Positions 27,481-36,384 of a stretch of 64,000 bases of DNA are shown one piece after another. Numbering within the stretch: the stretch's first letter is position 1; every line of letters begins with the position of its first letter. Origin of the DNA: Deinococcus sp. Leaf326 (GTDB lineage: Bacteria; Deinococcota; Deinococci; Deinococcales; Deinococcaceae); contig NZ_LMOM01000065.1 in the NCBI RefSeq assembly GCF_001424185.1, positions 212,060 to 276,059 on the forward strand, given 5' to 3'. Position numbers and translations under genes: made by a program. The notes beneath the pieces were generated by a model. That model was given only the letters and a program-made list of their open reading frames with translations, ran no database searches and had not been told where the DNA came from.

Positions 27481-27545
27481 AACAAAAAATCCGCCTCTCG
27501 GGCGGTGATGTCATAAATTATAGCGCCGAATACAGGGAAAGTCAA
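27481..27545 (-). promoter_or_regulatory. Minus-strand promoter immediately followed by a terminator-like hairpin, copy 2
   Basis: The layout is the same as at 27301-27363: -35 TTGACT (27540-27545), 17-base spacer, -10 TATAAT (27517-27522), then CATCACCGCC, CGAGA, GGCGG and ATTTTTT. The elements around the hairpin (CATCACCG, GAGAGG, GGATTTTTT) are shared by both copies while the spacer differs. This is the best promoter match in the window, yet nothing is encoded between it and the hairpin. Confidence 0.7.
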
Positions 27546-27678
27546 AGCTATGCAGGTCAGTTGTGGGAGCGCGAGCAGTCACGGACTTTTCTCCGTTCCT
27601 CCTGCTGCCGGCCTATGCACATGCCGGGGTGCGTTGTCTCTTTTGCCAATTCTTAATTCGCTATACTGGGAGGTCTGT

Positions 27679-27709
27679 GCCCCGACCGTCACCGTGATGG
27701 GGGGCTTTT
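27679..27709 (+). promoter_or_regulatory. Leader hairpin upstream of der
   Basis: A TATACT -10-like box (27662-27667) is followed by GCCCC (27679-27683) and GGGGC (27701-27705), then CTTTTC. It forms a short stem with four T, about 55 bases before der. It could be a weak attenuator or just leader structure. The remaining sequence between 27364-27480 and 27546-27661 shows nothing recognisable. Confidence 0.4.
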
Positions 27710-27763
27710 CCGGCGGAGCGGGCGGACGCGGCCCGACTCCGGCACCGTAAAGGAGCGTTCAAC

Positions 27764-29086
<1,323 letters not shown>

Positions 29087-29571
29087 GGTTCAGTCGGGCG
29101 GCGGAGTTCACCACGGCGACCCGAAGGCATAGGTCACTGTGAGTTGCCCGCCGCTCGCCTGAACGCCGTCGCAGATACCCTTCTCCTGCCCGTACCTCAG
29201 CGTTCCCCAGAGGCTCCACTGCCTCTCGCCCCGTGGTCCCGGGTCCGACCGCTGCAACATCTGCGCCTCCGCCTATGAAAGCGGAGGCGTGTTGCCGTAG
29301 GAGCGGCGCAGGTCGGCCAGACAGGCTTCAACCAGCACCGCTCCCTCGGTCCTGGCCTTCGTCTCCTCCCGGAGCCGCGCCGCCTCCTGCACTGGCTGGC
29401 CGATCAGAACCCAGCCCAACCCCGCAGCGAACAGCGCCAGGGCAGACTGGCGGTCCACCAGAAGGCGGGCGTATCAGAGCGGAGCATCTGGGCCTGAGTC
29501 TGCCCGCCGGCCGCCCGCGCTACATCCGCCGGAAGAGGGAGGCCAGGCTGGCCACCCCTTACCCTGGGGGA
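29087..29571. other. 485-bp gap with a hairpin and one doubtful small ORF
   Basis: No confident gene is visible between der and the peroxiredoxin. A perfect 9-bp hairpin, CGCCTCCGC/GCGGAGGCG with an 8-base loop, lies at 29264-29289; flanking CAACA and TGTTG can extend it. A doubtful 61-codon minus-strand ORF starts at 29458 and stops inside the loop. The rest shows nothing recognisable. Confidence 0.5.
29273..29458 (-). CDS. Doubtful small ORF with one hydrophobic segment
   Basis: A GTG start would give 61 residues: a hydrophobic N-terminal segment (SALALFAAGLGWVLIG), a polar helix (EAARLREETKARTEG) and the tail YGNTPPLS. The composition is plausible for a small membrane-anchored protein. 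There is no clear ribosome site, and the stop lies within a hairpin loop. It could equally be a chance frame in a GC-rich gap or the remnant of a longer gene. Confidence 0.25.
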   Translation of the reverse strand: MDRQSALALFAAGLGWVLIGQPVQEAARLREETKARTEGAVLVEACLADLRRSYGNTPPLS

Positions 29572-30135
29572 ATGACCGACCTGCACCGTCTCCCGGCTGA
29601 CCTTCCCGTGCCCGCCGACGACGGCGCCTGCGACCACCTGCCGGGCCTACGGCTGCCTGCCTTGGCGCAGCCGGGCACCGACGGGCAGCCGCACGACCTC
29701 TCCAGCCTGCCGGGGCGCACCGTGCTGTACGTCTATCCCCGCACCGGCGAGCCGGGGCAGCCGCTGCCCACAGACTGGGACGTGATTCCCGGCGCGCGGG
29801 GCTGTACGCCCCAGAGCTGCGCCTTCCGCGACCACCAAGCGGAGTTGAGGGTGGCAGGCGCCGAGGTCTACGGGCTGAGCACTCAGGGCACGGCCTACCA
29901 GCGGGAGGCAGCGGAGCGGCTCCATCTGCCCTTCGTGCTGCTCTCAGACGAAGCCATGACCTTCTCTGGCGCGCTGCGGCTGCCGACCTTTGGGGTAGAC
30001 GGGATGACGCTGCTGCGCCGGGTCACGCTGGTCGTCCGCGCGGGGGTGGTCGAGCACGTCTTCTATCCGGTCTTTCCGCCGGAGCAGAACGCCGCCGACG
30101 TGCTGGAGTGGCTGCGGGCCCACCCCGCCGGATAG
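29572..30135 (+). CDS. Peroxiredoxin-like thioredoxin-fold protein
   Basis: The 187-residue protein has a thioredoxin fold with the peroxiredoxin segment GARGCTPQSCAFRDHQAEL: a peroxidatic Cys and a second Cys five residues later, the BCP/PrxQ spacing. The upstream strand is TVLYVYPRTGEPGQPLP. The following AGAEVYGLSTQGTAYQREAAERLHLPFVLLSD matches the family. It probably reduces hydroperoxides with thioredoxin. A TACCCT box ends 6 bases before the ATG at 29572, which fixes the start; the frame stays open upstream without coding features. Confidence 0.85.
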   Translation: MTDLHRLPADLPVPADDGACDHLPGLRLPALAQPGTDGQPHDLSSLPGRTVLYVYPRTGEPGQPLPTDWDVIPGARGCTPQSCAFRDHQAELRVAGAEVYGLSTQGTAYQREAAERLHLPFVLLSDEAMTFSGALRLPTFGVDGMTLLRRVTLVVRAGVVEHVFYPVFPPEQNAADVLEWLRAHPAG

Positions 30136-30202
30136 GCCAGGACGCCTAGGGCAAGGTGCGCGTTTTCCGGTGTCTTCAGCCCGCACACCGTATCCTGAGA
30201 GG

Positions 30203-30808
30203 ATGAACGACCAGCCCCAGATTCACCTCGGTTCGCTGCTGCGCGCGTCCACCGACGAAGCGCATGTGGACGGCGAACTCGACCACCTCACCTACCAGCA
30301 GGGCAAGGAGACGCAGACCCTGCGTTTTGCCGAGCCGGCGCCCTTCGACATCGACGTGAACTCGCTGGGCGGCGACGAGATGTACCTTCAGGGCAGCTTC
30401 GAGCCCACCCTGATCATGGAGTGCGCCCGCTGCCTGCGCGATGTGGAAGTTCCGCTGGAACTCACGCTCGGCACCCTGATGCGCTACGACCCCGCCGCGA
30501 CCGAGCCGTACCTCGAAGAAGCTGAGAGCGGTGAGGACGTGCTCGTCTTCGGCGATCCCAACCTCGACCTGAGCGCGTACCTCGCCGAGACTACCCTGCT
30601 GGGCGCCCCCCTCAGCGTGCTGCACGACGAAGCCTGCAAGGGCCTGTGTCAGGTGTGCGGCCACGACCTCAACGACGGGCCCTGCGAGCACAGCGCGGCC
30701 GTACCGGTCGAGGCCATCGACACCGATCTGGGTACGCCGGAGGGCAGCACCCACGCCCGCCAGAACCCCTTCGCCGCCCTACGCGGCCTCGACCTGCCGG
30801 AGGACTGA
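30203..30808 (+). CDS. DUF177/YceD-family protein
   Basis: The 201-residue DUF177 protein is related to YceD, which is linked to 23S rRNA accumulation and ribosome assembly. Cysteine pairs in MECARCLRDVEV and CQVCGHDLNDGPCEH form a probable metal site. In most bacteria this gene precedes rpmF (L32). Here it is followed by moaC, so the usual link is broken. A TATCCT box lies 6 bases before the ATG; the intervening GAGAGG could also act as a weak ribosome site. Confidence 0.85.
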   Translation: MNDQPQIHLGSLLRASTDEAHVDGELDHLTYQQGKETQTLRFAEPAPFDIDVNSLGGDEMYLQGSFEPTLIMECARCLRDVEVPLELTLGTLMRYDPAATEPYLEEAESGEDVLVFGDPNLDLSAYLAETTLLGAPLSVLHDEACKGLCQVCGHDLNDGPCEHSAAVPVEAIDTDLGTPEGSTHARQNPFAALRGLDLPED

Positions 30809-30811
30809 GCC

Positions 30812-31324
30812 TTGAGTGCCCCCGACACCGCGTCCGACGCCGTCCCCCGCCTGACCCATTTTCAGGACGGCCAGCCGCGCATGGTGGACGTGACCGGCAA
30901 GGCAGTGACCACCCGTACCGCGACCGCCGAAGCCTGGGTCAGGTTGCCCCCTGAGGCCCGCGCCGCGCTGGAGGCCGGCACCAACCCCAAGGGCGACCCG
31001 CTGACAGTGGCACGTCTCGCCGGGCTCGCAGGCAGCAAGCGCACCGCCGACCTGATCCTGCTGTGTCATCCCATCTCAGTCACGGGCGCCGACGTGCAGG
31101 TCACCCTGGAGGCGGCGGGCGTGCGTGTCCTGGCGACTGTGAAGACCACGGCCCCGACCGGCGTCGAGATGGAAGCCCTGACGGCGGCGGGCGTGGCGGC
31201 CCTGAACGTGTACGACATGCTCAAGGCGGCCAGCAAAGCCATCGAGATTACGGGACTGCGCCTGCTGTCGAAGACCGGCGGCAAGAGTGGCGACTACCGC
31301 GCCGAGGACCACCCGGCGTCTTGA
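30812..31324 (+). CDS. moaC: Cyclic pyranopterin monophosphate synthase MoaC
   Basis: With MoaA, MoaC turns GTP into cyclic pyranopterin monophosphate, the first stage of molybdenum cofactor synthesis. The 170-residue protein shows [50 protein letters not shown], the dimer-site [20 protein letters not shown] and KTGGKSGDY, all family landmarks. It starts with TTG at 30812, only 3 bases after the DUF177 stop, so the two genes are cotranscribed. No other moa gene is in the window. Confidence 0.95.
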   Translation: MSAPDTASDAVPRLTHFQDGQPRMVDVTGKAVTTRTATAEAWVRLPPEARAALEAGTNPKGDPLTVARLAGLAGSKRTADLILLCHPISVTGADVQVTLEAAGVRVLATVKTTAPTGVEMEALTAAGVAALNVYDMLKAASKAIEITGLRLLSKTGGKSGDYRAEDHPAS

Positions 31325-31339
31325 ACGCCCGTTGAGATC

Positions 31340-31362
31340 GGACCTGTTCCCTAGACAGGTCC
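31340..31362 (+). terminator. Hairpin after moaC
   Basis: GGACCTG and CAGGTCC form a perfect 7-bp stem with a 9-base loop, between the moaC stop and the next start. There is no T-run, so it may be a leader structure of the next gene instead. Confidence 0.4.
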
Positions 31363-31399
31363 GGGAACTCATGCTGGTCTTTCGACGTAGAGGAAACGT

Positions 31400-33082
31400 A
31401 TGGGTCAGGGAGAGCACAACTCGGCACAGCGGTGGGAGGGCCTGGGCGATGACGCCCTACGCCTAGCCCTGCACCGCGAACCCGACCATGACCTGAGCCC
31501 GGCCGAAGAGGCGCTGCTCGGCGCGGCCTCGGCTGAGGTGCAGGCAGCCCGTGAAGCGCTGCGGCAGGTAACCCTCAGCCTGGGCAGGTTGCCACGTCCC
31601 CCCCTCCCGCACAGCGTGGCGGCCGCCGTGTTGTGCGACCTTACGGCAGCGCGCCTGCTGGCCCCGCCTCCTCAACCCCGTTCTGTTGCAGACGAGGTCG
31701 TAGGCGACCTGCAACTGGGCCGGATCCTGGCCCCTCCCCAGCCACAGCGCAGCGTGGCGCCGGCTGTGATAGCCGATATCGCGGCGGCCCGCTGGCTGGC
31801 TCCCCCACCCGTCCCGCGCCCTGTCGCGGACATGGTGCTGACCGAGATGCGCCTCGCTCGGCAGCTCACCCCACCACCCCAGGCGCACTCGGTCGCGGCA
31901 GCCACCCTGGCCGAGATCGTGGGCACTTCGGTCCTGACCGGCCTCCCCCGGCCCCCCCTGCCTGCCCCGGTAGCTTCAAGAGTCGTGGCCCGTATCGTCT
32001 CGGCCCAGGCGGCCCAGGAAGCTGCCCCCTCCGCCCTGGAGAGGACTACAGCGGCGCTCGGCGTGCAGACCTCGCCACAGAATTCCGCGCCACTCCTTCT
32101 GGTCGGAGCGCTGTTGGTAGGCGTGGTCCTGATGACGCTGAGTACCGCGTGGCCCAACCTCGCTGTCGGGGCAGTGGTGCTGCGAACCCTGCTCGAACAG
32201 GTGTCGCCGCTGGCCGGGGTAGGGCTGGCCCTGGTGCTGCTCACCAGCGTTCTGGTGGCTTGGAAGCCGGTGCCAGTAGTGCGGCGGGCCGGGGCGGGGG
32301 CCTTCGCCCTCTCAGCGGTACTGGCCCTGCCCGCGCTGTATCACGTGGCGGGGGGCGACGGCGGCCTGAGCATCGGCCGCAGCGTGACAGTCAGTGGGCC
32401 GGTGAGCGGCAACATCATCGCCATCGGCGGCGACGTACACCTGGGCGAGCAGGCCCAGGTCGGCGGCGAGGTCATCACCCTGCTCGGCGACGTGTATCAG
32501 GCGCCGGGCGCGCAGGTAGACGGCCGGGTCAACGCGCTGCTGGGTCATGCGCCCGGTGACCGCAGCGCCCTCCAGACCGCGCCGCCCACCGGTCTGGGGC
32601 TGGCGACGGCCGCGGCCTTCCGGCCCGTGCTGGGCTGGCTGGGAGCCGCCGCGTGGCCGCAAGTGTTCGTCGTCCTGACCGGGGGGGCACTGCTGCTGCT
32701 GTTCGTGGCCGGTCTAGCCCCGGGACTGGCGCGGCGCCAGCGGCACGCCCCGATGCGGACCCTGGCCCTGGGCGTACTGATGCTGGCCCTGTTGATCGGT
32801 CCGGCGACGGTCCTGGGCTTGGCGGGTCTGCTGGCCCCGGCACTGCTGGCTCTGGCGCTCACGGCCCTGCTCGTCGCTACGGGCCTCAGCGTCAGCCTGT
32901 ACGACCTGGGCCGGGCGCTCGCCCACCGCGTTCACCTGCCGGTCCCCGACGCGGTCGGGGCGCTGCTGGGCCTGAGTGCTTTCGCAGCCAGCCTCAGCCT
33001 GCCCCCCCTGGCATTTACCCTGGCTCTGGTCGGCGGAGCCTGGGGCGCGGGTACCCTGCTGCTCACCCGTCTGCCCCGCTAG
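31400..33082 (+). CDS. Membrane protein with 23-residue Pro-rich tandem repeats and a bactofilin-like segment
   Basis: The 560-residue protein has an unusual build. Residues 1-55 resemble an anti-sigma/zf-HC2 helical module without cysteines (LSPAEEALLGAASAEVQAAREAL). Six repeats of the form LAPPPxPRSVADxVvxDixxARx follow. Five are in exact 23-residue register (residues 64, 87, 110, 133, 156) and a sixth starts at 182 after three extra residues. Then come three transmembrane helices (about 231-315). A beta-helical bactofilin-like stretch (about 325-375: SVTVSGPVSGNIIAIGGDV, QVGGEVITLLGDV, AQVDGRV) follows, and finally four or more C-terminal helices. The 3' half alone resembles polymer-forming membrane proteins; the repeat domain is not one I know. 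The start ATG follows AGAGGAAACGT. Confidence 0.75.
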   Translation: MGQGEHNSAQRWEGLGDDALRLALHREPDHDLSPAEEALLGAASAEVQAAREALRQVTLSLGRLPRPPLPHSVAAAVLCDLTAARLLAPPPQPRSVADEVVGDLQLGRILAPPQPQRSVAPAVIADIAAARWLAPPPVPRPVADMVLTEMRLARQLTPPPQAHSVAAATLAEIVGTSVLTGLPRPPLPAPVASRVVARIVSAQAAQEAAPSALERTTAALGVQTSPQNSAPLLLVGALLVGVVLMTLSTAWPNLAVGAVVLRTLLEQVSPLAGVGLALVLLTSVLVAWKPVPVVRRAGAGAFALSAVLALPALYHVAGGDGGLSIGRSVTVSGPVSGNIIAIGGDVHLGEQAQVGGEVITLLGDVYQAPGAQVDGRVNALLGHAPGDRSALQTAPPTGLGLATAAAFRPVLGWLGAAAWPQVFVVLTGGALLLLFVAGLAPGLARRQRHAPMRTLALGVLMLALLIGPATVLGLAGLLAPALLALALTALLVATGLSVSLYDLGRALAHRVHLPVPDAVGALLGLSAFAASLSLPPLAFTLALVGGAWGAGTLLLTRLPR

Positions 33083-33097
33083 GCGACGCATGAGGAA

Positions 33098-33129
33098 ACA
33101 GGCCCGACACGCGGATGCGTCGGGCCTGT
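33098..33129. terminator. Bidirectional hairpin terminator before ddrO
   Basis: ACAGGCCCGAC and GTCGGGCCTGT form a perfect 11-bp stem with a 10-base loop between convergent genes. Confidence 0.75.
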
Positions 33130-33144
33130 GTTGAGAAGCGCGCC

Positions 33145-33534
<390 letters not shown>

Positions 33535-33662
33535 ATATTCACCTCCTGGGCTGCGGCGTGGCTTCACCTCTTCCTGCACCTGTGCCCTCGCACACGCCGG
33601 AAGCTCGGCTTGCTGCCTGGGGATGCGTTTGCTTCAAGGCAGAATCGGACACCCTTGCTTGG

Positions 33663-33698
33663 AGTGTAACACCCACCCCCGGTACGGTCAATACAGAA
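33663..33698 (-). promoter_or_regulatory. ddrO promoter with RDRM-like operator
   Basis: On the minus strand the -35 is TTGACC (33686-33691), the spacer 17 bases and the -10 TACACT (33663-33668). The 17-mer TTCTGTATTGACCGTAC (33682-33698) overlaps the -35 and partly matches the RDRM consensus TTAYGYHAWWNDCRTAA (about five mismatches), so DdrO binding is likely but not certain. The transcript would have a leader of about 120 nt. Confidence 0.7.
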
Positions 33699-33714
33699 TA
33701 GAGGCCCGGACTTC

Positions 33715-33743
33715 TTGCAGACCCCCACCCGCTCTGCTAGCAT
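33715..33743 (+). promoter_or_regulatory. Divergent promoter for the small gene at 33828
   Basis: TTGCAG (33715-33720), a 17-base spacer and TAGCAT (33738-33743). It starts only 17 bases from the RDRM-like site of ddrO and points the other way. Confidence 0.55.
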
Positions 33744-33827
33744 CGTAACCAGTTCGAGATTTTCTCCGCACAACCACGTCTTTCCTCACACCTCGCGGTC
33801 CACGGCGGCCGGAAGGAAGTCCGAGTC

Positions 33828-34079
33828 ATGCGCGCACTGGACCAGATCGCCGGCAGCATTCGGGCCGGCTACGTTCACTCCACAACCGTCCTGAATATCC
33901 TGATCGAAACGGAAAACGAGGGCGGGCTCAATGCGGTCCGGCACATTGAGCGTCACCTTGACAACGGCATGCAGGCCATGCGGCTGCGTGGGCACCCCCG
34001 CGCCGACCTCGTGCAGGTCTGGCTGGGGGCCACCCGCGCCTACCTCGTCAGCCGCGCCGAACAGCGCCAAGCGGTCTGA
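33828..34079 (+). CDS. Small conserved-looking protein divergent from ddrO
   Basis: The 83-residue product is predicted all-helical (MRALDQIAGSIRAGYVHSTT, NAVRHIERHLDNGMQAMRL, VWLGATRAYLVSRAEQRQ), with no signal peptide or membrane span. GGAAGGAAG supplies a ribosome site. It has its own promoter in the ddrO intergenic region and ends 3 bases before the folC stop on the opposite strand. I do not recognise the family. Its position makes it a candidate for DdrO-influenced expression (inference only). Confidence 0.7.
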   Translation: MRALDQIAGSIRAGYVHSTTVLNILIETENEGGLNAVRHIERHLDNGMQAMRLRGHPRADLVQVWLGATRAYLVSRAEQRQAV

Positions 34080-34082
34080 GGG

Positions 34083-35330
34083 CTACTGCCACCGCTCACG
34101 CTCCTCTTCCGCCTCCCCCAGCAGCAGCGGCCGCAACTCACCGACGAGATACAGGCTGCCGCAGGCGAGCGCCTGTGCGCCGGGCGGCAGAGCTTCCAGG
34201 GCTTCTCGCGGCGTCTCAGTCAGAGTCACGGCGGTGTCCGGGAACAGCCGGGCCAGGCGCCCAGGCTCTGCGGCGCGCGGGCTGAGGACGGCGCGGGTCA
34301 GGATTACCCTGGAAGCCAGGGGGCGTAGGGCCGCCGCCACGCCTTCCAGGTCCTTGTCCTCAGCCGCACCGAAGATGAGTGGTAAAGGGCCGGTTCCCAG
34401 ATCCATCATTGCCTGTGCCAGGGCGCGCGCACCGTCCGGGTTGTGGGCACCGTCCAGCAGCACTCCACCGCCTCTCCACGGCAGACGTTCCAGGCGGCCG
34501 GGCCAGTGGACTGCTGCCGCCCCCTGACGAACGGCTCCGGGCGCAACCCCCAGTCGCAGGGCCGCCGCTGCCGCCAGCGCGGCGTTGGCAGCGCCGTGCC
34601 GACCCAGTAGTGGTGTCCGGAAGGTGAGGTTGCCGGCAGGAGTCTGCAGCTCGACCTCGTGACCCTCCCAGCCCAGCGGCCGCGTGTCCCAGATCAACTC
34701 TCGCCCGGCGGCCCAGAGGTCGGCACCCTGCCGCTCCAGCACAGGCCACAGCTCCGGCGCCGCCCCCGTCAAGGCCGGGCGCCCCGGCCGCAGGATCCCC
34801 GCCTTCTCGGCGGCGATGGCCTGCACTGTATCGCCCAGAATGGCCGTGTGGTCCAGGCCGACGTTCGTGACCACACTCAGCACCGGCTCCAGAGCATTGG
34901 TCGCGTCGAGACGCCCCCCCAGGCCCACCTCCATCACGGCGGTCCGGACCCCCGCTTCGGCGAACAGCAGGCACCCCAGCGCGGTCACCACCTCGAAGAA
35001 CGACGCTTCGTGCAGTTCGGCAAGTGGGCGGACCCGGCCCAGCGTCTCCATCACCTGAGTGGTCGGCAGTTCCTGACCGGCCACCACGAAGCGCTCACTG
35101 AACCGGGTGAGGTGAGGACTGGTGAACAGGCCCGTACGCTCCCCACCCGCCGACAGGACCGCAGCGAGGGTGGCAGCCGTGCTGCCCTTGCCGTTGGTGC
35201 CGCCGATCAGAACGGTCCGGAAACTGTCCTGGGGCCGCCCCAGAGCCTGCAACAACGCATGGACCCGCTCCAGACCGGGCCGTACACCGAAGCGCTGCCG
35301 GGCGAACAGCCAGTCGAGAAGTTCGGTCAC
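34083..35330 (-). CDS. folC: Folylpolyglutamate synthase / dihydrofolate synthase
   Basis: The Mur-ligase-family enzyme adds glutamate to dihydropteroate and/or folates. The 415-residue protein has the P-loop LIGGTNGKGSTAATLAAVL, the metal/folate segment GLFTSPHLTRFSERF, MEVGLGGRLDATNAL, VGLDHTAILGDT and AGILRPGRPALTGA, with the C-terminal domain motif LLDGAHNPDGARAL. The GTG start at 35330 (VTELLDWLFARQRFG) lies 7 bases past the ppaC stop and gives the normal family N-terminus. An upstream Arg-rich frame overlapping ppaC is not real. Confidence 0.95.
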   Translation of the reverse strand: MTELLDWLFARQRFGVRPGLERVHALLQALGRPQDSFRTVLIGGTNGKGSTAATLAAVLSAGGERTGLFTSPHLTRFSERFVVAGQELPTTQVMETLGRVRPLAELHEASFFEVVTALGCLLFAEAGVRTAVMEVGLGGRLDATNALEPVLSVVTNVGLDHTAILGDTVQAIAAEKAGILRPGRPALTGAAPELWPVLERQGADLWAAGRELIWDTRPLGWEGHEVELQTPAGNLTFRTPLLGRHGAANAALAAAAALRLGVAPGAVRQGAAAVHWPGRLERLPWRGGGVLLDGAHNPDGARALAQAMMDLGTGPLPLIFGAAEDKDLEGVAAALRPLASRVILTRAVLSPRAAEPGRLARLFPDTAVTLTETPREALEALPPGAQALACGSLYLVGELRPLLLGEAEEERERWQ

Positions 35331-35337
35331 GACCGGC

Positions 35338-36276
35338 TCAGGCCTGCGGCGCGAAATACTCTTCCAGCACCGGGACGATCTGCTTCTTGCGGCTGATCCG
35401 GTTGCCCAGATCGGCCACTCGTTCCTGGACCACGACCCCGAAAGCCTCGCCCAACACCTTCTGCTCGGTGGCACTCAGCACCAGGGTGCGGTTGGTCTCA
35501 TTGAGGATATCCACGACGCTCAGCAGCACGCCGCTCAGACCGTCCTGCGCCTTGGCCTGATCCATCGCCGCGAGGAGCTCGTTCTGACGCCCGAACACGT
35601 AGGCCGGGTTGGTCGTCTCGATCACGCCGATGCCCCAGGTCTGTTCCGGCTCACCAAAGGGAAAGACCTTGTAGTCCATCTTCAGTAGCGTGTCGGCCGG
35701 CGTGTCGCCCAGGTCGCTCTTGGCCGCGAACATGGCCAGCGCGAACCCGGCCACGTCATCCACACCGGCGATGGGAGCCAGAAATTCCACGGCCTGACGG
35801 TCGTCGGGCGTCGTGGTCGGGCTCCGGAAGTGCAGGGTATCGCTGAGAATAGCGCTCAGCATCAGCCGCGCGTCTGCCGGCTCCACGCTCATGCCTGCCT
35901 CGCGGTGCAGCTTGAGAATCAGGGTGGACGTGCAGCCCACAGGTTCGAAGCGCAGGTAGGCCGGGGCCGCCGTGGTCAGGTCACCGAGCTTATGGTGATC
36001 CACGACGCGCGTCACCTGATAGTCGGCCAGTTGCAGCGCCGACTGGGCACTCTCGTTATGGTCGACCAGCGCCACTTCACTGCCGGCCGCAAGCTCGGGC
36101 AGCAGTTCCGGGGCGTCCAGTCCCAGCTCGCGCAGGACGTAGGCCGTCTCGAAATTCAGTTCACCCAGGCGGTAGGCCTGCGCGGCGTGGCCCTGCCGGG
36201 TCAACAGGTGGGCATAGACCAGCGCACTGGCAATGGCGTCGGTATCGGGATTCAGGTGGCCGAACACAGCGATCAT
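35338..36276 (-). CDS. ppaC: Manganese-dependent inorganic pyrophosphatase (family II, DHH)
   Basis: The enzyme hydrolyses pyrophosphate to phosphate. The 312-residue protein opens with FGHLNPDTDAIASALVYAHLL (metal ligands His and Asp), then VALVDHNE, the DHH motif in RVVDHHKLGD, ILSDTLHF and, in the DHHA2 domain near the C-terminus, SRKKQIVP (substrate-binding Arg/Lys). It is the upstream partner of folC. A TACAAT -10 on the minus strand (36283-36288) lies 6 bases before the ATG, so the mRNA is probably leaderless. Confidence 0.97.
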   Translation of the reverse strand: MIAVFGHLNPDTDAIASALVYAHLLTRQGHAAQAYRLGELNFETAYVLRELGLDAPELLPELAAGSEVALVDHNESAQSALQLADYQVTRVVDHHKLGDLTTAAPAYLRFEPVGCTSTLILKLHREAGMSVEPADARLMLSAILSDTLHFRSPTTTPDDRQAVEFLAPIAGVDDVAGFALAMFAAKSDLGDTPADTLLKMDYKVFPFGEPEQTWGIGVIETTNPAYVFGRQNELLAAMDQAKAQDGLSGVLLSVVDILNETNRTLVLSATEQKVLGEAFGVVVQERVADLGNRISRKKQIVPVLEEYFAPQA

Positions 36277-36282
36277 GGCCGA

Positions 36283-36288
36283 ATTGTA
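36283..36288 (-). promoter_or_regulatory. -10 box of ppaC-folC, leaderless layout
   Basis: TACAAT on the minus strand ends 6 bases before the ppaC ATG. Confidence 0.6.
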
Positions 36289-36326
36289 GCGGCTTCACGG
36301 GTGCGGCCCTGCGCTCTCATCCAGGC

Positions 36327-36350
36327 AAAAACCCCCGCACGGGGCGGGGG
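36327..36350 (-). terminator. Rho-independent terminator after slpA
   Basis: On the minus strand CCCCCGC and GCGGGGG (7 bp, 5-base loop) are followed by TTTTT. It lies just past the slpA stop. Confidence 0.9.
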
Positions 36351-36384
36351 CTTTGCGGAAAGTCGGTGTAGAGGCCGAGAAGGC

